A stretch of DNA of 64,000 nt from Acanthochlamys bracteata. Taxonomy: Eukaryota; Streptophyta; Magnoliopsida; Pandanales; Velloziaceae. The stretch is from assembly GCA_019914995.1 (NCBI GenBank), contig CM034136.1, positions 7,885,787 to 7,949,786 on the forward strand, written 5' to 3'. The stretch's first letter is position 1. Every line of letters starts with the position of its first letter. This document shows positions 42,892-54,188 of the stretch, piece by piece. The notes under the pieces are model-generated. The model saw only the letters and a program-made list of their open reading frames with translations. It searched no databases and was not told the origin of the DNA. The translations under genes and the position numbers were made by a program.

Positions 42892-44695
42892 TTAAGCCTT
42901 AGGTGCTATTGGCTTGAAGGTGACGACAGAGTGTTTGGCAATGTGAAGGCTGAACTGCCCGCCCTTCGCAGAAACGTCAATCTTGTCGGTGCCTGGCGGT
43001 GGCAGCATCTCGAAGTTGGTAACGAGCTTGGCTATGATTAGCCCGAGTATGGGCACTGCAAGGATTATCCCCGGGCAGCTGCGGCGGCCCATGCCAAATG
43101 GCACGAACCTGAAATCAACCTTTCCGCCGGCCACTGCCGCTTCAACCTCTGCCTCTTCCTCCAAGAACCGTTCTGGCCTGAACTCCCCGGGCTTTTTCCA
43201 CCAATCAGGATTGTTGGCTAGCCACCAAGCGTTCACCACAACCTTCGACTCCTCTGGCACGGTGTACCCTCCAAGCTTAGCTTCCTTCAGGTTCATATGC
43301 GGCACCAGCAGAGGTATAGGGGTGTGCAGCCGCAGAGTCTCCTTCACTGCTGCCTGCAGGTAAGGTAGCTTTGGAAGGTCTGGTTCCGTCACGGTAGCGC
43401 CAGCGCCCAAGACATCCCTGATCTCCTCTCGGACTTTCTGCTGCACGCGTGGGTGGTTCACCAGTTCCGCAATAGCCCACTCCATCGACCACAATGTTGT
43501 CTCTATTGCTGCGACATTGATGTTCTCCACGATGTAGATAACGTTCTCTGGACTGATCTCTCCTTTCCTCTCTGCCTCTAGTATGTAGTCCATCGCACAT
43601 TTTATTACCGGCTTCTTCTTCTCCCTGCAGTCGTCTTCGATCGCCATCGCGTTTCTGTTTCATGTTCACATAAGGTAAAATCGAGCACTCATTCATTCAA
43701 TAAGAAGTTTGAGACTCCTAGATATTGTTGGAATATAAAATAAATTATAATTTATCAGTTTTAAGTCTTTTGTATCCATTGGTTCGTTCAGTATATGAAA
43801 TCATTGGACAGAGATGGTATATGGAATGTGCAGGTACGTACCTTCTCTTTTGGACGTAGTAGTTGTTGAAGAAGGCGAGCCTCCTGTTTTGCAAGTCCCT
43901 GCACTTGTTGAGGTAGCCTCTGAGGAAGGGGCGGAGGACGGGGATGAAGTCCCCGTAGTTGTACTCAAAGCTCTGGGCGAGGCCGCTCCTCTCCGAGTTG
44001 AACTTGGTCGCCTTCTGGAACAGGGGGTCATCCACAGACTCGAATCTTGCGTCGAACATCATGCGGTACATGATGTTGTACAGCATCAGCTGCAGCCTCC
44101 GCCGGATCACCACACCTTCCTCCGGTGCCTTCTTGCTCTTATTGAGATCATCGACGACGAGATCCATCTCTTGCTCCCACATTGTCCTGTACTGCTGCAC
44201 GACCTTGTTGGTGAAGAAAGGTAGTGTCGTGATCCGGCGCATCTTCCGCCAGTGCTCCCCATAGACGGTGAAAACCATGTCCTGTCCATTGCCAGTAAAT
44301 ATGTCGAACACCACATTGCGCGGTCGAGACCCGAACTCAACGCCCTGCGTGTGAAGGACATCTGTAGCGAGCTTCGGGTCGGAGACAACAACCAAGTTCC
44401 TGGCGCCCAGCCGCAGGAGAAAGACGTCGCCGTACTTGTGGGCCATGTGAGCTAGGAAGCGATGGTTGAGGTCGTTGCCGACCTGGAGCCAGTTGCCGAA
44501 GATAGGGGACGACAAGGGTCCTGGAGGAAGGTTTGCATTTGCTCTGCTGTAGTTGATGACCACAAGGAGTGGAAGCAGAAGGAAGAGAAAGTTGAGGGAG
44601 ACTAATTGGGCTCCCGCTGCTGCTGCTGCTGAGATTACTGCAGAGGCAAGGATCAGGAGTGCAGTGAGGTTGTTCTTCAGAAACAGAAGAGCCAT
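42892..44695 (-). CDS. C4H: Trans-cinnamate 4-monooxygenase (CYP73A), N-terminally extended form
   Basis: Endoplasmic-reticulum cytochrome P450 that converts cinnamate to p-coumarate at the entry to lignin, flavonoid and other phenylpropanoids. Two exons (minus): 44695-43842 and 43654-42892, about 538 residues, phase 2 junction giving [13 protein letters not shown]450 landmarks: the proline-rich LPPGP hinge near residue 57, the I-helix AAIETT, the K-helix [10 protein letters not shown] with ExxR, and the haem loop [11 protein letters not shown] with the ligand Cys near 478. The N-terminus has two hydrophobic stretches (about residues 10-30 and 35-50) instead of one, making the protein longer than the about 505-residue class I enzymes and resembling class II CYP73A. 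Confidence 0.95.
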
Positions 44696-44787
44696 TTGTT
44701 TTAATTGGCAGAGAATTAATAACAATGAATTGAGAAGGTATTGGTGTTATTGTCTCTACTGATTATTTGTAAGGTTTGCATTTGCTT

Positions 44788-44799
44788 GATTATATAGAG
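44788..44799 (-). promoter_or_regulatory. C4H TATA box
   Basis: CTATATAATC read on the minus strand lies about 95 bases before the C4H ATG, followed by a short leader. Position and sequence fit a core promoter TATA box for this strongly regulated gene. Confidence 0.55.
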
Positions 44800-46526
44800 A
44801 GAGAGAGATTTGTTAATTTGAAAAGGAGAAAACATGTATAATAGCATATAACAAAAACCACGGGCTGCTTTGCTAATAATGAATTATACAGAATCAAGTT
44901 AGGCATTGCACGATGAGGTAGGTCAAAAGAGCAAGAAATATCACAAAAGGACCGATGAAGATACGTAGCCAGTGAAAGATCACCTGAATTTTTTGAACAT
45001 TCTGCATACTCGTTTTTGTTTTGACAAATTTTTTGAAAACACACCGTTAAAGTTGGGAGTTGGTAAATAACACGCTCCTGACTATTTCGAGCCCACGGTT
45101 TTCTTCTTAACAAGACTGTTGTTGTCCCTGCTGCTGGCTGTTTAATGTTAGGTGAGTGAAAATAATAATAAATAAACAAAGACTTCACGTCACAAACACC
45201 ATCAGTTTGATTAGAGCTGTACCTCAGTTTTATTTCTTTCTATTAAAAAATTATTCAACTCAATTTTAACTAAAAACTTATTTAAATAAAATTATTTATA
45301 ATAATATTAATTTTAATAACTTATTTTAAAATAAAATAAAAAACTCAAGCAATTGGGTTGCCTTGACTGGGGTTTCTTTGAACCCCTCAGTTCAAGTTTT
45401 CTCTGTTCTTTGTTTTCTCGGTAATGCAGTACGTATCTCTATGTTAATTATCGTCTTTCTTGAGTTACGCGTCTATCTCTGCCATCCCTCTCTTTTCCAT
45501 CAAACAAGGTAGGTGACAGAGCGGTGAAGAGTAAAGGTGTAATTTGTACGGTAAACGATTTCGAATTAATTAATTTGATAATTAGATTATATTTATTTAT
45601 TTTTAATTTAATTTATAAATTTATATATATTAAATTTTTTAATTATTAATCGTAACAAATTATATTTAATAATCGCAATAAATTCGTATCAACTTATTTT
45701 AATAATTAAAATTTTTAATTTTATATTTTTAAGTCTTAGTAAAATTATAAAATCAGTTTGAATGAAAATATATAATATTTTTTGTGAAAAAATATAGTGA
45801 ATATTCGTCAAAATATATATTTATTAATATTTTTATCTATTTTTAGAATATTAAAAAAATATATATATATTTTTTTTTTAAATACGTAGTGATAGATGAA
45901 AATTTATAATTATAAATATATATTAATAATTTTGATAAAATTTTGATAAATATAGTTATTTAACAAAATTTTGATAAAAGTCTTGGTACAAATTTTAATT
46001 CGTCATTAAACAAATTTCTATATAGTAATACTTTCGATAATATTTATAATTTTCATCTTATATATTTTATTAGAATATAAAAGTTAATAATTAATTATAA
46101 ATATAATATAATATAATAATTTATAAATTATTATTATGGATTTTTTTTATTATCAAAATTTTATTATACGGTAAGAAAAATCAGAAAAAAATTATTCTTT
46201 CAAGAAATGACAATTCGAATTTGTAGGTTAATTTTCGAATTGATTTATTTAATAACTGAATTAAATTCGTTCAACTCTAACTTAATTTATATATTTATAT
46301 AGATCAAAATTTTTAATCATAGTTCTAATTAAATGGGTTAATTGAATTAAATTCATATTACTACACTTAGGGATGAGCGAAGTTGGGAGAAATGGGAAAT
46401 GAGTCTTTTTCTTTTTCGTGGGGAAATAATTTCTGATGGGATTCTCCCTGCTGATCTTTGTTTTAGTTATGTACATACCTTTTTTTGAGGCAATGGCAAC
46501 AAAATTCGTACTAACTATTATAGATA
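44800..46526. other. C4H upstream region and AT-rich spacer
   Basis: The first few hundred bases are the C4H promoter. From about 45240 the DNA becomes very AT-rich. Two diverged direct copies of a phrase beginning CGAATT.ATT.ATTT.ATAA lie near 45563-45660 and 46234-46325, about 670 bases apart, which might be remains of a short repeat-flanked element. No gene seen. Confidence 0.4.
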
Positions 46527-46907
46527 GAGAGGGATATGGGCACTCCCTCCTCTATAGACACTCTCTTATAACTGTAGGCACTCCATACATCCAACGGTTA
46601 AGATGCAATCACGTCCGATCAGATCTAGTGCTTTACGTATTCTCTCTCCGTATTTTCTCATCGTTCTTTTTCTGCACTTCTTCTTCCTCCGTGCTCCCGA
46701 CTCTCTTCTTGCTCCCGACCTTCTTCGGCATTTTTCCTACGGCTTTTTTTTTCTTTCAGTCCCTCTCATTCTCTTTCTTCCTTTTCTTTTCTTCTTCCTC
46801 TCCCGCGAGCTTTCAAGATCAATCCTTTTCCACCGCTGAGTAGAAATTGGATCTCTGATTTCGTCGCTACGAGGAGAGATTTTGGGGTTGAATCTTCGTT
46901 TCCCAGC
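46527..46907 (+). repeat. Left terminal inverted repeat of the Mutator-like element
   Basis: Pairs in reverse with 48799-49173. Shared landmarks in order: GGGATATGGGCACTCCC, GGCACTCCATAC, GATCAGATCTAGTG, TCCCGCGAGCTTT, CCTTTTCCACCGCTGAG, AGAAATTGGATCTC and CGTCGCTACG. Confidence 0.88.
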
Positions 46908-48798
46908 TTTTCTTTATTTTTGTCCAATTTTGATTTGCTTGTATTCCATTTTCTATAGTTTTTTTTTGTTTTTGAATTTTTTTAATGTATAGTTGTTTCC
47001 TTTGTGGATCTATTTGTTCGCAACTCTGTTTTGCTTTTAATTCTGCTTTACTTATTCGTTCTAATATGCTTTGCTTTGCTTCTGCTTTGTTCTGCTTTCT
47101 TTTAATTTTGTGGTAATGAAATCAGATCCACAGGTGTAGGTGGATGTTGTAATCAACATATGGACAGAAAGCTTATTGATACTTGATTGTTGATAGCAGC
47201 ATATTGACATTGATGAAATTAGTGTGCTTGTAACAGGGTGTTGTTGATTGTTCTGTTGTAACGAGTGCTGTAGGTGCCGCTAGATCAAAGCACAATGGAA
47301 TATCAAAGTAAAATTTATCAATGTGATCAAGAAGTCTACAATGAAAAATACTATCAATGTGATGTTAATAAGAAATGTACAACTGAATTTTGTATGAAAA
47401 TTTTTGTGTAAGAGAAATATTACACTATTTATTTTGAAGTGTTCTTTATATATGTGTAATCTAGTTTAAATTAAAATAGTTCATCTTTCAATATTTGTGT
47501 GTTCAATTCAATGTAACAACAATTTATTTTTCTAATGCAAAATTTATTTTATCTTTATTCATTAACTTTCTTTATAGATGACATTACTCACTTATGGATA
47601 ACCATTCAACAACCACTGAGATTAAGAATATATTTATTCATCAGCTATTGAAAGGTAACTGGATGGTTCCAGTCAATAAGATTGATCACAATTTCATACA
47701 ATATTCTCACTGTACATCTCTAGACAAACATTTTTCTATATTCTTTTCAGTTTATACAAACATTTTCATACATCATTTCTAAATTATATCATTTTCAAGC
47801 ACAGCCCTTAGCAACACTTCAAGCATTCTTTCCAACTATCAACAAACATGTTACAGCAAGCACACCTGGTCGATGTATTGGGTCTATCTATAGCTACTTA
47901 CAACAGCAAGCACAACTCTCAGCACACTTGAAGCATCCAGCACACGCATCCAGCATAACAATCAACAACACTCTATTACAAAAGCACATCAACTTCATTA
48001 CTGCCCATGCGCTGCAGTCAACTATCAACAAGCATCTATCCATGTATTGATTACAACATTCATCAGCAGTCAGCACCTGCTAGATCTGATTTCATTACCA
48101 TTAAATTAAAAGCAAAGCAGAAAAAATCAAGCAATACAATATAAAACAACTTAACCAAATCTGTTAATATACAAATAAACGTTTTAACCAAATCTTCCAA
48201 ACATATTAACCATCATTGCAACCAAAAATTTGAAAGCTACCAGAGTATCATAAGCTAATCAATCCATTCAAAACAAGTTGTAAGAATCTAACGATAAACC
48301 CAAATCAACTGGACACAATTAGATTAAGAAAGAACTATAAGGAAAGCCATATATCAGCAAGTCAAAAGTCCCATGCAAGCAGATTCACAAATGAAATAAC
48401 AATCCATTAAATTTATTTTAAAAAAAAGCCTGTTGATGTTTTGAAGTTTTTTGCTTCTCTTTTAATAGAAACAAAAATTACAGAACATCAATGAGCTTTT
48501 GCAGTGAAAGAAACATCAATAAGTATTAAAAAGCTAAACATCGGAATAAAAATACAAAATTTTGAAACTAATTTTTTATCTTTTCCGCTAATTTCGAACA
48601 AGCACAACAGTCAGAATATCATAATTTTGAGAAAACATTAAGCAAAATCATCAAAGAAATTCAAGACAGAACAGATAAAATTGTAGCATAGTCGCTCGAG
48701 GTTAAAATCGAATTTCTTCGTCGGTGCTCGAAATCGAGACCCATTTCACGGTCGTCTTGGCTTGAACTTTGGCCGGCAGGGAGGAATCTCTTCCCACG

Positions 48799-49173
48799 GC
48801 TGGAAAACGAAAACTCAACCTCAAAACCTCTCCCCGTAGCGACAAAATCGGAGATCCAATTTCTGCTCAGCGGTGGAAAAGGACTGATCTTAAAAGCTCG
48901 CGGGAGAAGAAGAAGAAAAGAAAAGGAAGAAAGAGAATGAGAGGGACTGAAAGAAGAAGAAAGCCGTACGAAAAATGCCAAAAAAGGTCGGAAGCAAGAG
49001 GGAAGTCGGGAGCACGGAGGAAAAGGAAGAGCAAAAAAAGAACGATGAGAAAACACGGAAAGAGAATACGTAAAACACTAGATCTGATCGGACGTGATTG
49101 CATCTCAACCGTTGAATGTATGGAGTGCCTTATGACTGCGTCTACAGGGAAGGGAGTGCCCATATCCCTCCCC
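48799..49173 (-). repeat. Right terminal inverted repeat of the Mutator-like element
   Basis: Reverse-complement partner of 46527-46907 with scattered substitutions and short indels, and the same order of landmarks. The degree of divergence suggests an insertion that is no longer young. Confidence 0.88.
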
Positions 49174-49183
49174 ATTATAGATA

Positions 49184-51298
49184 TATACATTCTCTTCATC
49201 TGCATCCGAGAATTAAGAACTGCTTAAGATTTGCTTTTTATCGTTTTCCTCTTATCTTCCCTTCCGTGTGCTTCTTTCTGTTGTTTCGATTCGAGAGAGG
49301 GAAACAAAGCGGCCGGCAGCCAAGCGGGGATCAATTTGAAACTTTTTGTGAATCAATGTACACGATGCTTTTGAACAAAATGCTAAATCGGAATGGATAC
49401 CATGGGAGCATGGCGGTGGGTAAAAAGTGTCTTAAGCCTCATCTCTTATAGTTTCTTACGTACTGGCTATGTCATTAAAATCATTCACATATTATGCAAT
49501 TATTCTACTTTTTTTTTATTTTTTCCAACACCAACCGGCAGTTTTATCAGATTCGAAATCGATTCATTTTTTAAATCAAGTTCATTGATGCTAGCGTCTG
49601 CCTTATGCTGAGGTTGCAAAGGAAAACAAACATACATTTGCTAAATTTTACAGGTTCTCTTACCTGCGCCTTCCTTTCAAAAATCCTCAAAGATAATAAT
49701 AATTGTGAGAGGTAAGTTGCTACTCCGTGCCTCACAGTAGAAGAAATTAGAACGTCACTACTAATTCTTCATGTCGGTTTTTTAGTGACTGTAAACTTGT
49801 CATCTCCTTAACAACTTCAAAGAAGACTTAATCCTATTTGTATCAATGTGCATTGAGATATTCGGACTCCTTCTGGTTGAGGATGTTTTGAGTACTCTGA
49901 AAAGAAAATTTTATGTAAAAAAAAATATTTTAAAAATTTTCTTTAAAAAAATTTCAACTTTATTTAAAATAAATAATAATTATGACGAATTTATAGTTTT
50001 TCTCAAACTAATTGGTAATGAAAAAAATGAGTCCAAAATTTTAAAAATATTATTTTAGAATATTTATAAGTAATATGGGATTATATATTTCTTAATATTT
50101 GATTTTGAACGTAACTTTTTTTTTAATTGAACTGATGTGAATTACTTATTCCGAAATAAGTGCACTTTGACTTAAAATTAAATAAGCTACTTACTCTATA
50201 GTATAGCAAATAATTTTTTTTAATAAAACGGACTATTTTGTTCTAAAATAAAACAGACCATAAAGATTATGATTTGATATAAATAACAAAATTAAATTTA
50301 GTTCATATTTTGAACTGATTAGGTCCACCTTCGTTCTGATACCATGACGAACTCATGATTTACTTCAAAACAAATTAGAGACGAGAGGATTGAGCCCAAG
50401 CGACTGAAAGAGATTAACCTTTTTATTGTTTAAACTTCGATTATATCTCTAACAGGCTGAAAGAGATCCATCACCTTTGCATCGTGCAGCAAAAGTAGTT
50501 GATCAACATGCAGTCAGATGATGGAGGAAACCCATCAACATGTACCATTCTTCGAATAGGAACGTGTTTCCTTGTCTCCCACTGCCATTAAAAATGTACC
50601 ACTAGCTCTTTCACAATGCCAGATAGTCTTGCAGTTAAAGTACGCCTGAAACCGTTAAGCCAGATTTGCAGTCTCCCTTTCGTCTTCCACAGCCATTGAG
50701 AATGTAACATTAGCTCTTTCGCAATGTCAGATAGTCTTGCAGTTTAAAGAACACCGTACCTGGAACCATTGAACCAAGATTTCCTTTTTACTACTTGTTG
50801 GGAGATCTGTCGAGGAAGGATATCCTTTTGAATTATGGTCTGTCTGAAGAACTACGGAGTTGGTATTCATTGCATCTCTTAACTGGACTCTATTCTATCT
50901 TAGCAAAAGGATCCCCTTTATTCGAAGCTTGAAAGTGAGTGTCCTGTCCTTGCTTCCTTGCGTCTACCCGAAATTGCTGAGCTGTATAGACATTTTTTTG
51001 GCCAAAGGGTACATACGTACATCTGCAATGTTGCCAGAAAAATCCCACAAGCAGCAAGCAACTGAGTAAGCAGGGGATAACGTACAAATTCACCGTTTAC
51101 CCTTCCTTCAACGTAGGCTGCTGCATTACTGATGATTGTACAAAGTCTTTACAACACCATCATACTTAAAAAAAGAACAACATACTAAGTAAAGCAAAGT
51201 TCACCAATTAAATAATGTCCTGATGTTAAAACCGACTTAATAAACTGGCAACCTTGACACCCTGATGCAATTAACAGCAGCTGTTATATGCAGCTCTC
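49184..51298. other. Gene-free spacer with an imperfect duplication
   Basis: No gene seen. A sequence GGTATCAGAAC on the minus strand (near 50335-50345) resembles a copia primer-binding site complementary to initiator tRNA-Met, but no LTR was found beside it. The part close to 51298 is the 3' region of the trihelix-like gene. Confidence 0.4.
50568..50790. repeat. Imperfect tandem duplication of about 112 bp
   Basis: Two adjacent same-direction copies share, in order, GCCATT.A.AATGTA.CA.TAGCTCTTTC, CAATG.CAGATAGTCTTGCAGTT and GAACC.TT.AACCA.ATTT (dots are differing bases). Copy 1 runs about 50568-50680 and copy 2 about 50681-50790. Non-coding; function unknown. Confidence 0.65.
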
Positions 51299-54188
51299 TT
51301 ACTTGGCCCTGGATCTTGTTTTCTTTGCTGCTTTACGGTCACACTCCTTGAGTGCTTCATAGAACTCATCTATCCATTTAGTGAAACTATCAAGGACCGG
51401 GATCAGCTCAGTAGCCCGACTATTAGCAAGCTCAATATCAGCTTCAGTAATCCTTTCCATATCCATAGGGGCAGGATTCTTACCGGCATCCTCAAGATTC
51501 TCTCCTAGTATTTCATGTATTCTTCGAGCATGTTCTTCACACTTTCTTGCAGCTTCATCTGCCCTCTTTGAACGACAACGATCTTTGCATGGTGTGCTCC
51601 AAGCATTTTCTTCCAACTTACTACCAACTTTCACTGCCTTGTTTGAGTTACCACCATCTCTGCTAAGCATCTCCTCATCAGAATCTGTATTACGAACTAT
51701 TCAAGATGCATAAAGAGAAGATTAGAACGATATCAACCTATATATTGTTTTCATTGCGTTTAACAGTGAATTATAAGATAGTTTTTTGCAGACTAGAAAT
51801 CATTTTATGATGACCAGTACAGAGCACCAACGGGAAGCATTTTTGAACACTATAAGCACCCAAAGGAGCCCATTTTAAATTGTTTGTACTATTTACTATC
51901 ATTCCTCAGGTAGGAAGGAATCTCTTTTAATTTCCTAAAAAGAATTATCTTGAGGAGCCAGCTCAAAGGAAACGAGGGTCAGTTTAAAGCCAACATCCTT
52001 ACACAGATCTAATTATGCCTTTTTAACTGTCCACTTAGTTAAACCATATCTTTAATTTCTTTCTAGAAGTTTGCAACAAAAATACAGATATTATGAAGTT
52101 TTGGTACAGTTTTATTTTCTCGAGACTTGATATTTTATCACAAGCGGTTTCCTTTTTCTCCAGCATTGCAACTTCCTTAGCTTGTAAATCCCACAAGCAG
52201 TAGCAAACCGAGTCTGCTGGGCGCCACTATGCTACCATCTAAAGATAACATTCTCCAGGACCAAGGAAACACATATCCCAACCAAAACATGAAGAAAGAA
52301 AGTGAAAGAATAAGTGCAATTATGTAAAACCCATGGCAACAAAAAAGTCCTACCTGAATCAGCAGATGCATCAGGCATTTCAAAGTCACTCTCATCTATA
52401 GAGTCATCTGCATCACTATCTCCGGATTCCAGTAGCTTCTCCTTCCCCTTCTCAGCATTCTTTTCTTCCTTCATTTCCATTTCTGATACAATATTGTTAA
52501 GCTTTGAGTATTAAAAGATCATGGCATAAATGAAAAGCAATTTAAACAAGAAGGCCACATCAGCACTCAATACATGGATATTTCAAAGGAAATTCAATAT
52601 CTGTGGACCAGTGGTCCTCTAAGTTCCACCAAAAACAAATTAGGTCCTTAAATATTAGAGAAATGTCCACTAAGCCCTTTTGCCATTTGAATCAGTTAGT
52701 ATTTCCAAATCTAAACATTTTGCATAAAATTACATCTTAGGAAACTTAATGACTCATTAGAATTGGAAAGAATGGCATTCGAGTACTAAAACTTCATTAG
52801 GTTGACTACTTGTAAAGAAGGGTAAAGTACTACGCAACTATTTCTTGAACTCTTTAACACGTCCTTAAAAAATTAACGGCATCAGTAAAACAATAAGATG
52901 CCAACTGGTACAGATTACAATAGAGGCCAATTGGTAGAAGACCTATCTTTTAAAATGTTTTTACGGTGTGAATGAAACATTCAGATCCAACTGGTGTTCA
53001 CTATCATCGAATCCAAATATTTGCGGAACATTTCACGTGAACTACTTACAGTTACAGAAGGACTTAAATTGGCATTGTTCAAACTAATTAAATGATGGAA
53101 CCAGTCCAAGTTGGACCATAGTGACTAGACTCAACTGACCCAGTGCAGCAACTTTAGAGACCAATTAGGAAAGAAGAAGGGGTACCTGACTCGGCAGCCA
53201 TAGCTTTGAGCAGCAATTGGGGCATCTCCACATATGTGAAGGGACCGAAATCGATGCCTGAAAAGGTATGCCGGCTCTGCTGCTTTTGTTCCTCGCTGAG
53301 AGATGGCGTGAGGGGGAGAACGGCACTCATAGCATCGTAGACATCGCGGTCAAAGGAAGCAGGGAGACCGCAGCGCTTCCTGTCTTCTTCTGAGAGGTCC
53401 CAATAAGAGAGAGGAACACTGGATGAGATGGCGTTGTAGTTGACGAGGAGAGATTGCCACTTGGCCTTGCAGTGGACGGAGGACCTGTTGAGGCCAGCGT
53501 CCGCGCAGTTTTTGGAGACCATGTTCCACGTCTGGTAGGAGGACAGGGATGTGACCCAGTGCTCGTCGAGGGAGGCGATCTCATTGAGGAGGATGAGGGT
53601 TTCAGGCACAGACCAGGTCGGAGCAGCACGGGAACGGGTGGAGCGCCGGGAAGAGCCTTGCTCCTCAGCGTCCATCACCATCGTTTGCCTTGTCGCAGGG
53701 ATTACCATGGGCTCCTTGCCTTTTCTCCTGTATGTTTTCTCACTACTACTACTGATGTTGCTGTTGTTAGTGTTGATGATGATGTTTCTATCAGAGTCGT
53801 TCCTGGAGGTTGAACCAGAAGCAGAGGGAGGAGGAGCAGGGGCGGAGGAGGTGATCAAATTTTTGGAATCGTTAAGACTCATGGTATTGTTTGAAATGTT
53901 TGAATTGAGACAGAGCGTGAGGGGTTGCGCTGTGGGAGCAGGGAGGGCTAGAGTGATGGGGGATTGTAGGAGAGATGGGAATTGAGGAGGGAAGCGGGAA
54001 CTTTGCTGCCGGTGGCGGTGGGTGTTTGATGGCCGGAAAGTTGGGATGAAGCGGTCCCACAATTCCCTTGCACAGAGAGCCTGCACAATGCACCTCTCTT
54101 GCTCTCCTTCTCCCTCCGCCAACCCAAACGCGAAGGAGGAGGAAGAAGAAGCAGAAGACTTGTTGCTCTTGCTCTTGTTACGAGGCAT
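51299..54188 (-). CDS. Trihelix/SANT-like DNA-binding protein (three exons)
   Basis: Probable nuclear DNA-binding protein. Exons (minus): 54188-53186, 52482-52354 and 51696-51299 join in phase to about 509 residues. The N-terminal third is Ser/Asn/Pro-rich and low in complexity. A trihelix-type domain follows (about residues 190-260) with the spaced tryptophans WSVPETLILLNEI, SYQTWNMVSKNCADAGL and CKAKWQSLLVNYN. Exon 2 encodes an acidic Lys/Glu/Asp-rich stretch (GDSDADDSIDESDFEMPD). Exon 3 encodes a charged C-terminal helix-rich region (KCEEHARRIHEIL, LDSFTKWIDEFYEAL) ending KTRSRAK. The domain call is from the pattern of Trp residues; the particular subfamily and targets are not identifiable here. 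Confidence 0.8.

Larger units (their letters stand above)
46527..49173. mobile_element. Non-autonomous Mutator-like element with long terminal inverted repeats
   Basis: About 2.65 kb bounded by inverted repeats of about 380 bp (left 46527-46907, right 48799-49173) that match at roughly nine bases in ten by eye. Outer ends read GAGAGGGATATGGGCACTCCC and, in reverse, GGGGAGGGATATGGGCACTCCC. The 10-base sequence ATTATAGATA stands directly outside both ends (46517-46526 and 49174-49183), a candidate target-site duplication close to the 9 bases usual for Mutator elements. The inner 1.9 kb has no transposase or recognisable captured gene; the open frames in the repeats are Arg/Glu- or Ser/Phe-rich reading of purine/pyrimidine tracts. 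Confidence 0.85.

Noticed and set aside
43814..44264. Plus-strand open frames of 136 and 101 codons
   Set aside because: Antisense shadows of C4H exon 1.
48661..49227. Open frames up to 152 codons rich in Arg/Lys/Glu on one strand and Phe/Ser/Leu on the other
   Set aside because: They fall in the terminal inverted repeat of the Mutator-like element and reflect purine/pyrimidine tracts; the mirror copy at 46.6 kb gives the same artefact.
50330..50350. Copia primer-binding site (minus strand GGTATCAGAAC)
   Set aside because: No LTR end (TG...CA) beside it, no polypurine tract and no pol sequence nearby; kept only as a remark.
53454..53985. Plus-strand open frames of 119 and 144 codons
   Set aside because: Antisense shadows of exon 1 of the trihelix-like gene, low in complexity, with no start context or splice support.
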